Source: Flavobacterium nitrogenifigens (lineage in GTDB: Bacteria; Bacteroidota; Bacteroidia; Flavobacteriales; Flavobacteriaceae). From it: 64,000 bases of DNA. The position numbers and the translations under genes are program-made. The stretch covers positions 248,001 to 312,000 of the forward strand of contig NZ_QJRI01000180.1 in the NCBI RefSeq assembly GCF_003254565.1, read 5' to 3'. The notes beneath the pieces were generated by a model. The model saw nothing but the letters and a program-made list of their open reading frames with translations, ran no database searches and was not told the DNA's origin. Positions 52,550-62,154 of this stretch are shown here, piece by piece; within the stretch, counting starts at the first letter, position 1; the number at the start of each line of letters is the position of its first letter.

Positions 52550-53812
52550 ATGCAAGAAGTTACAGAAACTAAAAAAACATCATTTCTTTCGGGATTAACA
52601 GGGCAGATTATAATTGCGATGGTTCTAGGAGCCATTTTAGGAATTATTCTGCACAATAGCATTTCACCCGAGGCAGCGCAGGCATTTAGCAGTAAAATTA
52701 AAATGCTGGCAACCATCTTTATTCGTTTGGTGCAAATGATTATTTCTCCATTGGTTTTTACGACTTTGGTGGTTGGAATTGCGAAATTAGGTGATATTAA
52801 AACTGTTGGAAGAATTGGAGGAAAAGCTATTGGATGGTTTTTTACAGCGTCATTTATTTCGCTTCTAATCGGATTGTTTTATGTAAATATTTTGCAGCCA
52901 GGTGTTGGTTTAAAATTAGATCACGTTGATATGGCAGCAGCTTCTGAAGTTACTGGTAAAACACAAAACTTGTCTTTTGATAATTTTGTTGAGCATATTG
53001 TGCCAAAAAGTATCGTTGAAGCAATGGCTACTAATGAGATTCTTCAAATTGTAGTTTTCTCAATCTTCTTCGGATTAGCGGCAGCTTCTTTAGGAGATAC
53101 AGTAAAGCCTATTATTGGTGCTTTTGATAGATTATCACATGTCGTTTTAAAAATGGTAAACTATGTAATGAAATTTGCGCCAATTGGAGTTTTTGGAGCA
53201 ATTGCAGGGGTGTTTGCCATAAGAGATGCAGAAGAATTGGTGATTACTTATTTTAAATTTTTCGGTTCGTTTTTAATAGGAATTAGTACTCTATGGGTTA
53301 TTTTAATTGCCATCGGATATATTTTCCTTAAAGGAAGAATGACTGAATTATTAAGACGTATTACTGGGCCTTTAGCAATTGCTTTTGGAACAACAAGTAG
53401 CGAGGCAGTATTCCCTAAATTGACAGAAGAATTAGAAGGTTTTGGAGTAAAAGATAAAATTGTTTCTTTCATGCTGCCGCTTGGATATTCGTTTAACCTT
53501 GACGGAAGTATGATGTACATGACTTTTGCCAGTATTTTTATTGCACAATTCTACAATGTGCATTTAGATTTAGGAACACAAATGGCAATGCTTTTAGTTT
53601 TAATGCTTACCAGTAAAGGTATTGCTGGTGTGCCAAGAGCAAGTTTGGTTGTAGTTGCTGCAACTTGTGGTATGTTTGATATTCCGATTGAAGGTATTGC
53701 ATTGATTCTTCCAATTGACCACTTCTGCGATATGTTTAGAAGTGCAACTAATGTATTAGGAAATGCGTTAGCGACTTCTGTTGTTGGACAATGGGAAGAG
53801 AATAAAGAATAA
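52550..53812 (+). CDS. Dicarboxylate/amino acid:cation symporter
   Basis: A 420-residue DAACS (SLC1-type) transporter with about eight membrane helices and two hairpins. AFGTTSSEAVFPKLTEELE is the serine-rich HP1 loop; LPLGYSFNLDGSMMYMTFAS contains the conserved TM7 Asn-x-Asp-Gly sodium site; HP2 is LTSKGIAGVPRASLVV. DHFCDMFRSATNVLGNA in TM8 holds the substrate-binding Asp/Arg/Asn. It imports glutamate, aspartate or C4-dicarboxylates with Na+ or H+. A strong terminator follows. Confidence 0.94.
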   Translation: MQEVTETKKTSFLSGLTGQIIIAMVLGAILGIILHNSISPEAAQAFSSKIKMLATIFIRLVQMIISPLVFTTLVVGIAKLGDIKTVGRIGGKAIGWFFTASFISLLIGLFYVNILQPGVGLKLDHVDMAAASEVTGKTQNLSFDNFVEHIVPKSIVEAMATNEILQIVVFSIFFGLAAASLGDTVKPIIGAFDRLSHVVLKMVNYVMKFAPIGVFGAIAGVFAIRDAEELVITYFKFFGSFLIGISTLWVILIAIGYIFLKGRMTELLRRITGPLAIAFGTTSSEAVFPKLTEELEGFGVKDKIVSFMLPLGYSFNLDGSMMYMTFASIFIAQFYNVHLDLGTQMAMLLVLMLTSKGIAGVPRASLVVVAATCGMFDIPIEGIALILPIDHFCDMFRSATNVLGNALATSVVGQWEENKE

Positions 53813-53863
53813 AAATATACTGAGATTTTAATTTTTTTATCTTAGTTATTGAAATAATATTTG

Positions 53864-53900
53864 AAAAGCTGTATTTTTTTATGAAATACAGCTTTTTTTT
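53864..53900 (+). terminator. Terminator of the symporter gene
   Basis: A perfect 13-base stem (53864-53876 with 53884-53896, word AAAAGCTGTATTT) with a T8 tail. Confidence 0.9.
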
Positions 53901-53911
53901 ATTTTAAAGTG

Positions 53912-53919
53912 TATATTTG
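53912..53919 (+). promoter_or_regulatory. Likely -7 promoter box of the histidine kinase gene
   Basis: TATATTTG matches TAnnTTTG, 18 bases before ATG 53937. It follows the symporter terminator directly. Confidence 0.5.
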
Positions 53920-53936
53920 ATCAAACTAGCCGATTG

Positions 53937-56120
53937 ATGCCCCAAAAACGGATTTTTTTACTTTTACTTTTGGTTCTGAATTGCTTTGCCAATTCAGCGA
54001 TCTCGCAATCTAATTGCAGCCTTGATCCTAAAATTGATAAGACGGTAAAGAAAGCACTTTTGAATTTTAGGGAATCTAATTTCGAGAAATCACTTATTTA
54101 TTCTAGAGTAGCTTTAAATGCGGCAACAGCAATAAAAGATTATTGCCTTATCGCTCGTTCGTATAATATTATTGCAGCCAACTATAACGAACTAACTGAG
54201 TTTGATAAAGCTATTTTCTTCTATAAAAAAGGACTGTACTACGCTAATAAAACGGAAAATGATTCTATAAAATGTCTTCTCTATAATAATTTAGGGAATA
54301 TGTATTGTTTCGAAAAAAAGAAGTTTGATGAAGGAATTCGAAATTATAAAAAAGCAGTTGCTTATGCGTTGAAAATTAACGATTTAAAAGAGGTTTATTT
54401 TACCAACGTTAATATCGCATGGGCTTATTTTGATATTGGAAATTTCAATCAAGGGTATCTCTTTTTAAAGTATGTAAACAGTACTAAAATTAAGTATAAT
54501 GACGGATCGACAGAAGTTATCGTTGATATGCTGAATGGTATTTATTCTAGCCATAAAAATGATAATAATGCTGCAAATACCTATTTTTTGAGCGCCATTG
54601 AAGCAGGGAAAAAATGTCAGGAGAAGACAGATTTAGCACAAGTTTATTTAGAATACTCGCATTTTTTAAATAAAATTAGAAAGCATAAAGAAGCTTATGA
54701 TGCACTTGTTAATCATTATAATGTTTCAGAAAAATTATATGATGTTAAGAAACTTAAAAGAGCATCTCAAGCAGGTTTAAGTCTTGAACTAGATGAGTAT
54801 AAAAGGCAAATCGACAAGGTTGAAGGAGAAAAAGTAGAGCAATCGCAGAGCTTAAGAAAATCAAAAATCATTGTAATTCTTTTTATTTTGATTTCGTTGA
54901 TTCTTTTAATTTTAATTATCACACTAATAAGGAACATTAGATATAAGAAGAGACACAATTTAGAGCTTCTTAAAGCAAAAGAAATTGCCGAAGAGGCCTC
55001 TTTGCTTAAAACCCAGTTTATATCGACTATAAGCCACGAATTACGCACTCCTCTTTATGGCGTTGTCGGAATCACGAATATGCTGCTCGAAGAACATAAA
55101 GAAATCTCAAGAAGCCAGCATTTAAGTTCTCTTAAATTTTCTGCAAGATATTTATTGTCTCTTGTGAATGATATTCTGCAGATTAATAAAATTGAAGAAA
55201 ATAAAATTGTATTAGAAAACCTCACTTTTAATATTTCTGACGAAATTACGGTAATCAAAAACTCGCTTTCTTTCCTTTCACAGAAAAACAATAATAGAAT
55301 TTCTACCAATATTGATTCAAATATTCCTGAGTATTTAATTGGAGATAAACTGCGTCTCGCTCAGATTTTAATGAATTTGGTGAGTAATGCATTAAAATTT
55401 ACTAAAGACGGACAAGTTGAAATTAATGTAAGATTGAATAGAATCGAGGGAAAGCTATATTATTTAGATTTCTTAATTAAAGATAACGGAATTGGAATTG
55501 CAGTTGCAGATCAGAATAAAATTTTCGAAAAATTTGTCCAAGTTGGTAGAAGAGATGAAGATTATCAAGGTACAGGCTTAGGGCTTAGTATTGTAAAAAG
55601 ATTGCTAGGACTTTTTGGAAGCACAATTACACTGGATAGTGATATTGGAAAAGGAACTGCATTTTCGTTTACAATTGCGTTCGAACATGATTTAGCGAAA
55701 ACCAAAAGCATTATTGATGAAATTGAAGTTGATTTGACTTCGAGCGAAATTTATAAAATTTTAGTAGTCGAAGATAATTTGATTAATCAGCTTGTAACGA
55801 AAAAGATCATCGAAAAAAATAATTATTCTTGCAAAGTTGTAGATGATGGTTTTGCGGCGCTTAAAGCTTTGGAAAATGAAACGTTCGACCTGATTTTAAT
55901 GGATATTAATATGCCTTTAATGAATGGGTTTGAAACCACTAAACGAATCCGTCTTCAGGGAATTGAAACGCCAATTGTGGCCTTAACCGCTTTTGATAAA
56001 GACGAAATTACAGATGAGGCTATTTCATCTGGAATGAATGATATAATCATTAAACCTTTTGAGCCGGTTAAATTATTCAAAATAATCAACTTCCTTATAA
56101 AAGAAAAAAACGCTGTTTAG
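53937..56120 (+). CDS. Hybrid sensor histidine kinase/response regulator with TPR sensor
   Basis: 727 residues from ATG 53937 (an adjoining TTG at 53934 is in frame). A signal peptide (FLLLLLVLNCFANSAIS) precedes a periplasmic TPR region (about 30-300), then a membrane helix near 310-332. The HisKA box FISTISHELRTPLYG holds phospho-acceptor His367. HATPase_c follows with N, G1 and G2 boxes (LMNLVSNALKFTKDG, IKDNGIGI, GTGLGLSIVKRLLG). A C-terminal receiver domain (about 605-722) has Asp656 in LILMDINMPL. There is no DNA-binding output, so it signals through a separate regulator not in the window. Confidence 0.94.
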   Translation: MPQKRIFLLLLLVLNCFANSAISQSNCSLDPKIDKTVKKALLNFRESNFEKSLIYSRVALNAATAIKDYCLIARSYNIIAANYNELTEFDKAIFFYKKGLYYANKTENDSIKCLLYNNLGNMYCFEKKKFDEGIRNYKKAVAYALKINDLKEVYFTNVNIAWAYFDIGNFNQGYLFLKYVNSTKIKYNDGSTEVIVDMLNGIYSSHKNDNNAANTYFLSAIEAGKKCQEKTDLAQVYLEYSHFLNKIRKHKEAYDALVNHYNVSEKLYDVKKLKRASQAGLSLELDEYKRQIDKVEGEKVEQSQSLRKSKIIVILFILISLILLILIITLIRNIRYKKRHNLELLKAKEIAEEASLLKTQFISTISHELRTPLYGVVGITNMLLEEHKEISRSQHLSSLKFSARYLLSLVNDILQINKIEENKIVLENLTFNISDEITVIKNSLSFLSQKNNNRISTNIDSNIPEYLIGDKLRLAQILMNLVSNALKFTKDGQVEINVRLNRIEGKLYYLDFLIKDNGIGIAVADQNKIFEKFVQVGRRDEDYQGTGLGLSIVKRLLGLFGSTITLDSDIGKGTAFSFTIAFEHDLAKTKSIIDEIEVDLTSSEIYKILVVEDNLINQLVTKKIIEKNNYSCKVVDDGFAALKALENETFDLILMDINMPLMNGFETTKRIRLQGIETPIVALTAFDKDEITDEAISSGMNDIIIKPFEPVKLFKIINFLIKEKNAV

Positions 56121-57364
56121 TACCAGCGTTTTTTGTTTTTCTTTGCGTTTGTTGATTTTCTCGATTTATGAGCACCACCGCTTCTGTTTGAATTTTTAGG
56201 TTTTTCTCCAGCTTCCGGACTTCCAGAATGCCATTGATACGGATGATCTGCAATTGTTTTTACATCAACCTTTATTAATTTCTGAATATCTTTCCAATAA
56301 GGAAGTTCATCTTTCCCGCAGAAAGAAATTGCAATACCACCGTTTCCAGCACGACCTGTACGACCAATACGGTGAACATAAGTTTCAGGAATATTCGGCA
56401 AATCAAAGTTGATTACATAAGGTAACTGTTCAATGTCAATTCCTCGCGCTGCAATATCAGTAGCAACCAGAACGCCAACTTCTTTGTTTTTAAAAGCATC
56501 TAAAACTCTTTGTCTTGCATTTTGCGATTTATCTCCGTGAATCGCTTCTGCAGGGATATCTTTTTTACGAAGTGCTTTAACAACATTATCTGCACCGTGT
56601 TTTGTTCTTGAGAACACTAGTACATTTGATAAATTTTCTTCTTTAATTAAAGTATATAACAGGTTTCTTTTTTCTGTTTTATCAACAAAATAAATGCGCT
56701 GTTCTACATTTTCTGCAGTAGATGAAACTGGTGAAACTTCAACCTTTGCTGGATCTTGAAGAAACATTTCTGCAAGCTCGCGAATAGCGATTGGCATTGT
56801 TGCAGAGAAAAGCAAAGTTTGTCTGTTTTTAGGAGTAAGTTTTACGATTTTTTTCACATCGTTTATAAAGCCCATATCCAACATCTGATCGGCTTCATCA
56901 AGCACTAAAGTGTGTAGATGATTTAAATCAAGAAAACCTTGCTTATGAAGGTCAAGCAAACGTCCTGGAGTAGCGATTAAAACATCAACTCCATTTTTTA
57001 AAGCGTCTACTTGAGGGTTTTGTGAAACTCCTCCAAAAATAGTCAGCTGTGTTAAATTGGTATATTTAGCATAAGTGTCAAAACTTTGTCCAATTTGAAC
57101 GGCTAATTCGCGAGTAGGTGTAACTACAAGCGCACGAATCTGTTTGGCTTTTTTTGACGAACCAACGATACGGTGTAGTTGGTGTATAATTGGAATGGCA
57201 AAAGCTGCTGTTTTTCCTGTTCCTGTCTGCGCACAGCCAATTAAATCACGACCTTCTAAAACAATCGGAATTGCTTTTTCTTGAATAGGAGTCGGATTTA
57301 AATAGCCTTCTTCAAATACGGCTTTTTGTATACTTTTTGAAAGTGATAAATCTTCGAATAACAT
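56117..57364 (-). CDS. DEAD-box RNA helicase, RhlE-like
   Basis: A 415-residue protein. Helicase motifs are in order: Q motif (GYLNPTPIQEKAIPIVLEG), AQTGTGKT, PTREL, TPGR, DEAD, SAT, then TDIAARGIDIEQ and HRIGRTGRAG. The C-terminal ~40 residues are basic and low-complexity (RSGGAHKSRKSTNAKKNKKR), typical RNA-binding tails of RhlE. It remodels rRNA or mRNA structures, often in cold adaptation. Its last 4 bases overlap the convergent histidine kinase gene. Confidence 0.95.
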   Translation of the reverse strand: MLFEDLSLSKSIQKAVFEEGYLNPTPIQEKAIPIVLEGRDLIGCAQTGTGKTAAFAIPIIHQLHRIVGSSKKAKQIRALVVTPTRELAVQIGQSFDTYAKYTNLTQLTIFGGVSQNPQVDALKNGVDVLIATPGRLLDLHKQGFLDLNHLHTLVLDEADQMLDMGFINDVKKIVKLTPKNRQTLLFSATMPIAIRELAEMFLQDPAKVEVSPVSSTAENVEQRIYFVDKTEKRNLLYTLIKEENLSNVLVFSRTKHGADNVVKALRKKDIPAEAIHGDKSQNARQRVLDAFKNKEVGVLVATDIAARGIDIEQLPYVINFDLPNIPETYVHRIGRTGRAGNGGIAISFCGKDELPYWKDIQKLIKVDVKTIADHPYQWHSGSPEAGEKPKNSNRSGGAHKSRKSTNAKKNKKRWY

Positions 57365-57460
57365 ATCTTAGGTGTTAACTATTTTAGTTTTAATTCTAAA
57401 ATGCCGTGCAAAGATAGGTTTATTCGGTTAATCCTTTATTTGAATTGGCTTTTATTTGGC

Positions 57461-57497
57461 AAAACCAGTTTGTTTTGCATTAGAAACTGGCTTTTTT
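57461..57497 (-). terminator. Hairpin after hutG
   Basis: AAAACCAGTTT (57461-57471) can pair with AAACTGG(C)TTTT (57484-57495) around a 12-base loop, between hutG and the helicase gene on the minus strand. Confidence 0.5.
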
Positions 57498-57501
57498 TGA
57501 A

Positions 57502-58539
57502 TCAGTCTTTTTCAATATTTGCTTTAACAAAATCGGTCACTAAATAACCAATTAACTTGCCGATTAAGTTATTGTTTGGCGAATTATCTAAATCTGGTGC
57601 GCCTTCGCAGATATGCAAATACGCTGCGTTTTTATGTTCACCAAAGAAAGAAACAAACTGTCTCAATTCTTCGACAGAAAATCCGCTTATGGTCATGGCG
57701 CTGCTCGCAATGTTTGGAATTGCATCTAAGTCGACTTCGATTCCAAAAGCATCATTTTTAATAAAATCCAAAGCTGTAATCATTTCGCGATTAAAGTCTT
57801 TTTCTTTTCTAATATTGACACTATCGTAAGTATTATAGCGAACACGGTCTTCCAGTTTTTTGATAATGTCTAAAACACTTTTTGAAGTGTAGTTCTCATG
57901 AAGTCCAAAAATGAAATATTTCTTTAAAAAACCTTCTTCATAAGCATAAGAAAAGCCATTTCCGCTATGACGCCCCTCTAAAATCCTAAAATCAGAATGC
58001 GCATCAAAATTAATCGCGTTTACTGGTTTTCCTTTTGCAAGAGCGGCACCTTTAATATTTCCGTAGGCGTTGTTATGGCCTCCACCAATAATAATTGGTG
58101 TTTTTCCGGCTTTAATTATGGTAAAAATAATATGAGATACTTCTTTGTCTATTTTTTCAACCAGCTGGCTTAATTTTGAGCGATCGTCAATATCATTAAA
58201 ATCTAGGTTTTCAACTTCTCGCATTTCATTTGAAACGTTGATTTGTCCTAAAACAATAATGTTGCTTCCTTTGCAAAATCTATTATGCTGAATGTTTGCA
58301 ATGCTTTTTATTGCACATTGCCATGCCGATGCAGCTCCAGGCCTTCCATAATTGGCACGTACGCCAATATCTTCAGGAATTCCTAATAGTACATATTTTG
58401 CTTCACTTTCTTTGAGAAAACTGACTTTGTCAACTCCTGGCGGAATAACAATCATTTTTTCTCCGAACTTTAATTCACCACTTCTATGATTTGTGACTTT
58501 TGCTAAATCATTTATAGTGAAAGGGATTAATTTTTCCAT
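57502..58539 (-). CDS. hutG: Formimidoylglutamase-type ureohydrolase (arginase family)
   Basis: A 345-residue binuclear manganese enzyme. Metal ligands are in IIIGGGHNNAYGN, INFDAHSDFRILEG and FGIEVDLDAIPNIASSAM, the three arginase-family blocks. The sequence is closest in style to HutG/Bacteroidota formimidoylglutamases, and the imidazolonepropionase gene lies 1.1 kb away, which favours histidine degradation (formiminoglutamate to glutamate plus formamide). Arginase or agmatinase activity cannot be excluded by eye. Confidence 0.85.
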   Translation of the reverse strand: MEKLIPFTINDLAKVTNHRSGELKFGEKMIVIPPGVDKVSFLKESEAKYVLLGIPEDIGVRANYGRPGAASAWQCAIKSIANIQHNRFCKGSNIIVLGQINVSNEMREVENLDFNDIDDRSKLSQLVEKIDKEVSHIIFTIIKAGKTPIIIGGGHNNAYGNIKGAALAKGKPVNAINFDAHSDFRILEGRHSGNGFSYAYEEGFLKKYFIFGLHENYTSKSVLDIIKKLEDRVRYNTYDSVNIRKEKDFNREMITALDFIKNDAFGIEVDLDAIPNIASSAMTISGFSVEELRQFVSFFGEHKNAAYLHICEGAPDLDNSPNNNLIGKLIGYLVTDFVKANIEKD

Positions 58540-58637
58540 GAAAAAAATTTATTTTCCAAAAATAATATAATTGTAGAAACTTACGTTATTACCTTATATT
58601 AATTCTTAAATTTGTTATTAAAGAAAATTATTTAAAT

Positions 58638-59516
58638 ATGGAAAACCCAAAGAACAACAATTCAAGTCTAAAGGCGGTAATCGCAGTTTTAGCAGTCCTA
58701 CTGATCGGTAGTTTAGTGTATATTTTTAAATTGTCTTCTGATACAGAGGTTGTTAAGACTGAATTGACCACAACTTTGACTGAAAAAGAATCTGTAATGA
58801 AAGATTTACAGGAGTTAAAAGCAACTTATGATGCTGCAATTGCTGAAAATACTTCGATGTCTGATGAATTAATCCAAGAAAGAGATAAAGTAGTAGCTTT
58901 AATGGATGATTTGAACAAGTCTAAAGGAGATGTTTCTAAATACAGATCACAAGTTCAGGCAATGCAAAGCAAAATGAAAACTTTAGTTGCTGAAAACGAT
59001 GAGTTGAAAAAACAAAATGGTGTTTTAACTACTCAAAGAGATAGTACTATTGTAGTTTTAGGAGAATCTAAGAAATATAATGAAGTATTAGTTGGTCAGA
59101 ACGAAGAATTAGCTAAAACTGTAGAAAAAGGTTCTAAATTATCTGTTTTAAATACTAAAACTTCAGCTTACAAATTGAAAAGCTCTGGTAAACAAATCGA
59201 AACTGATAAAGCAAGCCGTGCTGATGTTTTGAAAGTTAGTTTTACAATTGCTGAAAATCAAATTGCTAAATCTGGAGACAAGACGTATTATGTTCAAGTT
59301 ATTGATTCTAAAAACAATGTTTTAGGAGAAAAGAAAACAGAAAGTTTTGGTGATAACACTTTAACTTACAGTTTTAAAACTACAGTAAAATATGAAAATA
59401 AAACTGTACAAGTAAGTGAAGATCTTCCAGGAAAAGATTTTGCTAAAGGAACTTATTTTATCAATGTATTTGATAATGATGAGTTGGTTTCTAAAACTAG
59501 TTTCAGTTTAAGATAA
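58638..59516 (+). CDS. Membrane-anchored coiled-coil protein of unknown function
   Basis: A 292-residue protein. After a short polar start (MENPKNNNSS) comes one membrane helix (AVIAVLAVLLIGSLVYIF), then a coiled coil (about 35-165), then a compact beta domain (KVSFTIAENQIAKSGDKTYY, then VQVSEDLPGKDFAKGTYFIN). The topology predicts a periplasmic coil. It separates hutG and hutI but is on the opposite strand, so it is not part of a hut operon. No known family recognised; codon use suggests good expression. Confidence 0.75.
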   Translation: MENPKNNNSSLKAVIAVLAVLLIGSLVYIFKLSSDTEVVKTELTTTLTEKESVMKDLQELKATYDAAIAENTSMSDELIQERDKVVALMDDLNKSKGDVSKYRSQVQAMQSKMKTLVAENDELKKQNGVLTTQRDSTIVVLGESKKYNEVLVGQNEELAKTVEKGSKLSVLNTKTSAYKLKSSGKQIETDKASRADVLKVSFTIAENQIAKSGDKTYYVQVIDSKNNVLGEKKTESFGDNTLTYSFKTTVKYENKTVQVSEDLPGKDFAKGTYFINVFDNDELVSKTSFSLR

Positions 59517-59550
59517 TTTTGCCATAGGGATATAATGCCACTTAGATATT

Positions 59551-59583
59551 AAAGGTCTGTGATTTTCACAGACCTTTTTTTAT
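59551..59583 (+). terminator. Terminator of the coiled-coil protein gene
   Basis: AAAGGTCTGTG (59551-59561) pairs with CACAGACCTTT (59567-59577), followed by T. Confidence 0.9.
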
Positions 59584-59627
59584 GCTTGAAATTGAATGGT
59601 TTTTATTGTTTGAAAAACAATACGTTT

Positions 59628-59647
59628 CCCGTGGTTGAAACCACGGG
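59628..59647. repeat. Short palindromic repeat
   Basis: CCCGTGGTT and AACCACGGG form a perfect 9-base stem with a 2-base loop between two convergent genes. It resembles in form the CCAGC/GCTGG hairpin at 1498. Confidence 0.6.
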
Positions 59648-59676
59648 CTATATTTAAATTTAAATCTTTGAAATAA

Positions 59677-60915
59677 TTACTCTAAAATTTTACCTTCAAC
59701 AAAAACAGATTCAATAAGATTACTTCCAAAAGCGTAAGGAATTTGATAATAAGAAGAAATTGGTTTTGTTAGAATCAAATTAGCTTTTTTACCTTTTGTG
59801 ATGCTTCCGTGTGTTTCTGAAAGGCCCATTGCGTATGCTCCGTTAATTGTAGCAGCATTTATAGCTTCTTCTGGTGTCATTTTCATTTTGATGCAAGCTG
59901 TCGCCACAACAAAATTCATATTTCCGGATGGAGTAGAACCAGGGTTAAAGTCTGTTGCTAATGCTAAAGGTAAACCAGCTTTTATCATTTCGCGAGCTGG
60001 CGTATAAGGAATGCTTAAAAAGTAAGAGCATGAAGGCAAAGCCACAGGCATTGTTTCTGTGTTTTTTAATGCTTGTATATCTTCTGGATTCATTATTTCT
60101 AGATGATCTACAGAAAGAGCATTAAATTTAACGCCAGCCTGAATTCCGCCAATCGAATTAAATTGGTTTACGTGAATTTTTGGTTTTAAGCCAAATGCCA
60201 AGCCTGCTTCCATTATTTTTTCGGTTTCTTCTACAGAAAAATAACCGCTTTCGCAGAAAGCATCTACGTAATCTGCTAGTTTGTTTTTAGAGATTTCTGG
60301 AAGCATTTCGTTGATAATTTCGTCCAGATAACCTGCTTTATCGTCTTTGTAATGTAAAGGAAAAGCATGTGCGCCTAGAAATGTTGCTTTGATTGCAATA
60401 GGGTAGTTTTCGGCCAGTTTTTTAATTACACGAAGCATTTTTAATTCTCCATCAACTGTTAAGCCGTAACCTGATTTAATTTCTACGGCTCCAGTTCCTA
60501 AATGCATTACTTCTTCTAAACGAATTTTAGATTGCTCGTAAATTTCTTCTTCTGAAGTTTCGTTTAGTTTTTTAGCCGAATTAAGGATTCCGCCGCCACG
60601 ATTAGCGATTTCTTCATAAGAAAGTCCGTTGATACGGTCTACAAATTCTTGCTCGCGATTTCCTGCATAAACAATATGTGTATGGCTATCGCACCAAGAC
60701 GGGAGCACAACTTTTCCTGTTGCATCAATAGTTTTATCGGCATTGATTTTTGGAAGATTATCCATTGAGCCGAAGTCTTCAATTAAATTGTCTTTTAAAA
60801 CTAAAAAAGCATTTTTAATTGTTGGAAGATTAGCCATTTCAGCACCTGAAACTTTACCAATAGAAGTTTCGCGAATTTGGAGTAACTCTTGTATGTTTGT
60901 AATTAAAGTGATCAT
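59677..60915 (-). CDS. hutI: Imidazolonepropionase
   Basis: A 412-residue amidohydrolase-fold enzyme. The metal-binding SHTHIVYAGNREQEF, the region EIKSGYGLTVDGELKMLRV, LGAHAFPLHYK, HVNQFNSIGGI, and LALATDFNPGSTPSGNM are all typical of HutI. It hydrolyses 4-imidazolone-5-propionate to N-formimidoylglutamate, the substrate of the nearby hutG product. hutH and hutU are not in the window. A repeat element lies upstream, then the glutaminyl cyclase gene on the same strand. Confidence 0.96.
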   Translation of the reverse strand: MITLITNIQELLQIRETSIGKVSGAEMANLPTIKNAFLVLKDNLIEDFGSMDNLPKINADKTIDATGKVVLPSWCDSHTHIVYAGNREQEFVDRINGLSYEEIANRGGGILNSAKKLNETSEEEIYEQSKIRLEEVMHLGTGAVEIKSGYGLTVDGELKMLRVIKKLAENYPIAIKATFLGAHAFPLHYKDDKAGYLDEIINEMLPEISKNKLADYVDAFCESGYFSVEETEKIMEAGLAFGLKPKIHVNQFNSIGGIQAGVKFNALSVDHLEIMNPEDIQALKNTETMPVALPSCSYFLSIPYTPAREMIKAGLPLALATDFNPGSTPSGNMNFVVATACIKMKMTPEEAINAATINGAYAMGLSETHGSITKGKKANLILTKPISSYYQIPYAFGSNLIESVFVEGKILE

Positions 60916-60939
60916 CTTTTAGGGGATATATGTAAAAAC

Positions 60940-60991
60940 ACAAATTTCACAAATTTTCACGGATAAATATGTGAAAACTTGTGAAATTCGT
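60940..60991. repeat. Inverted-repeat element
   Basis: Arms 60940-60960 and 60971-60991 match as reverse complements at 19 of 21 positions (word AAATTTCACAA), with a 10-base loop. The sequence resembles the inner part of the GCCACGAATT family elements. Confidence 0.65.
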
Positions 60992-61012
60992 AAAAATCTT
61001 TTTGTTTAAGAT

Positions 61013-62065
61013 TTATTCTGAAACTGTTATTTCAAACATTTTGCTCCAGTTTTTCCCAGTTACAAAAATGGTTTTAGTTTTAGGATTGTATGCAATTCCA
61101 TTTAATACATCTTCAGTTGTAATATCGTTCATAGATTTGCGTAAATCAGAAAGATTTAAAATTCCTTCAACAGCACCGTTTTCTGGATTTACAACTGCAA
61201 TAGCGTCTTTAAACCATACATTTGTGTAGATTTTTCCGTTAATCCACTCTAGCTCATTAACAGCTTTGATTTTTGAATTTCCAGAATAAACATTCACATA
61301 ATCGATCATTTTTTGAGTATTTGGGTCAACTTTCCAAATCTTTTCTGTTCCGTCAGTTTGATAGATATATTTTCCGTCATTCGTCATTCCCCAACCTTCA
61401 ATATCTTTTTCGTAATCAAAAGTTTTTTCTAGTTTTAATGTTTTAGCATCGTAGATAAAACCTTTTTTGTTTTTATATGTTAATTGGAATAATTTGCCAT
61501 TTATAAAAGTGATTCCTTCTCCAAAATATTGCTGATCGAGATCAATTTGTTTAAAAACTTTACCCGTTTTATAATCGTACTTTTTTATAAATGAAGCGCC
61601 TTCTTGTCCAGTGCTTTCATATAAAGTATCGTTGTAAAACTCAAAACCTTCTGTGAAAGCTTTTTTATCATGCGGATAGGTATTTACAACTTTATACTTT
61701 AATAATTTTGGTTCGATATCAGAAACCACTTCAATTCTTTTAGTTGCATCAGAAGAATCTCCACCAAAATAAACTTTAGCTTTTAGGTATTGGTATCCTA
61801 ATTTTTGATCTATTAATTCAAATCTAAAATTTTCTTTGCCTTTTGTTCCTCCAACTCTTTGGTCGTTTATGAAGTAGGCAACGCTGTCGATTTCTTTCGA
61901 ATTTGGGTTTAAAATTCCAATATTAAGGACTTCTTTTTGCGTAAAATGAGCTGGAAAAGCAGAATCATCGATAGTAAATAAAGAATTTTCACCTTTATTT
62001 TTTTCTTTGCATCCAATTAATGTGATTCCTAATAAAATGACAGCTAGGAAGTTATATTTTTTCAT
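61013..62065 (-). CDS. Glutaminyl-peptide cyclotransferase, lipoprotein
   Basis: A 350-residue protein with a lipoprotein signal (FLAVILLGITLIGC; Cys19). The second half is a five-bladed propeller of the Glu_cyclase_2 family (HDKKAFTEGFEFYNDTLYES, GWGMTNDGKYIYQTDGTEK, AVNELEWINGKIYTNVWFKD, VLNGIAYNPKTKTIFVTGKN), the plant/bacterial type glutaminyl cyclase fold. It converts N-terminal Gln to pyroglutamate on exported proteins, which suits T9SS and Sec products whose mature end starts with Gln. Confidence 0.92.
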   Translation of the reverse strand: MKKYNFLAVILLGITLIGCKEKNKGENSLFTIDDSAFPAHFTQKEVLNIGILNPNSKEIDSVAYFINDQRVGGTKGKENFRFELIDQKLGYQYLKAKVYFGGDSSDATKRIEVVSDIEPKLLKYKVVNTYPHDKKAFTEGFEFYNDTLYESTGQEGASFIKKYDYKTGKVFKQIDLDQQYFGEGITFINGKLFQLTYKNKKGFIYDAKTLKLEKTFDYEKDIEGWGMTNDGKYIYQTDGTEKIWKVDPNTQKMIDYVNVYSGNSKIKAVNELEWINGKIYTNVWFKDAIAVVNPENGAVEGILNLSDLRKSMNDITTEDVLNGIAYNPKTKTIFVTGKNWSKMFEITVSE

Positions 62066-62120
62066 AGTTTAAAATTTCAATAAGCCAATATACGATGTTA
62101 TTTTTATAGCAACAAAGCTC

Positions 62121-62150
62121 TTGCAAAAATATAAAAAGATTGTATATTTG
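62121..62150 (+). promoter_or_regulatory. Promoter of the SRP RNA gene
   Basis: TTG at 62121-62123, a 19-base spacer and TATATTTG at 62143-62150 give a full match to the Bacteroidota consensus, about 5-7 bases before the RNA 5' end. Confidence 0.8.
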
Positions 62151-62154
62151 CACC

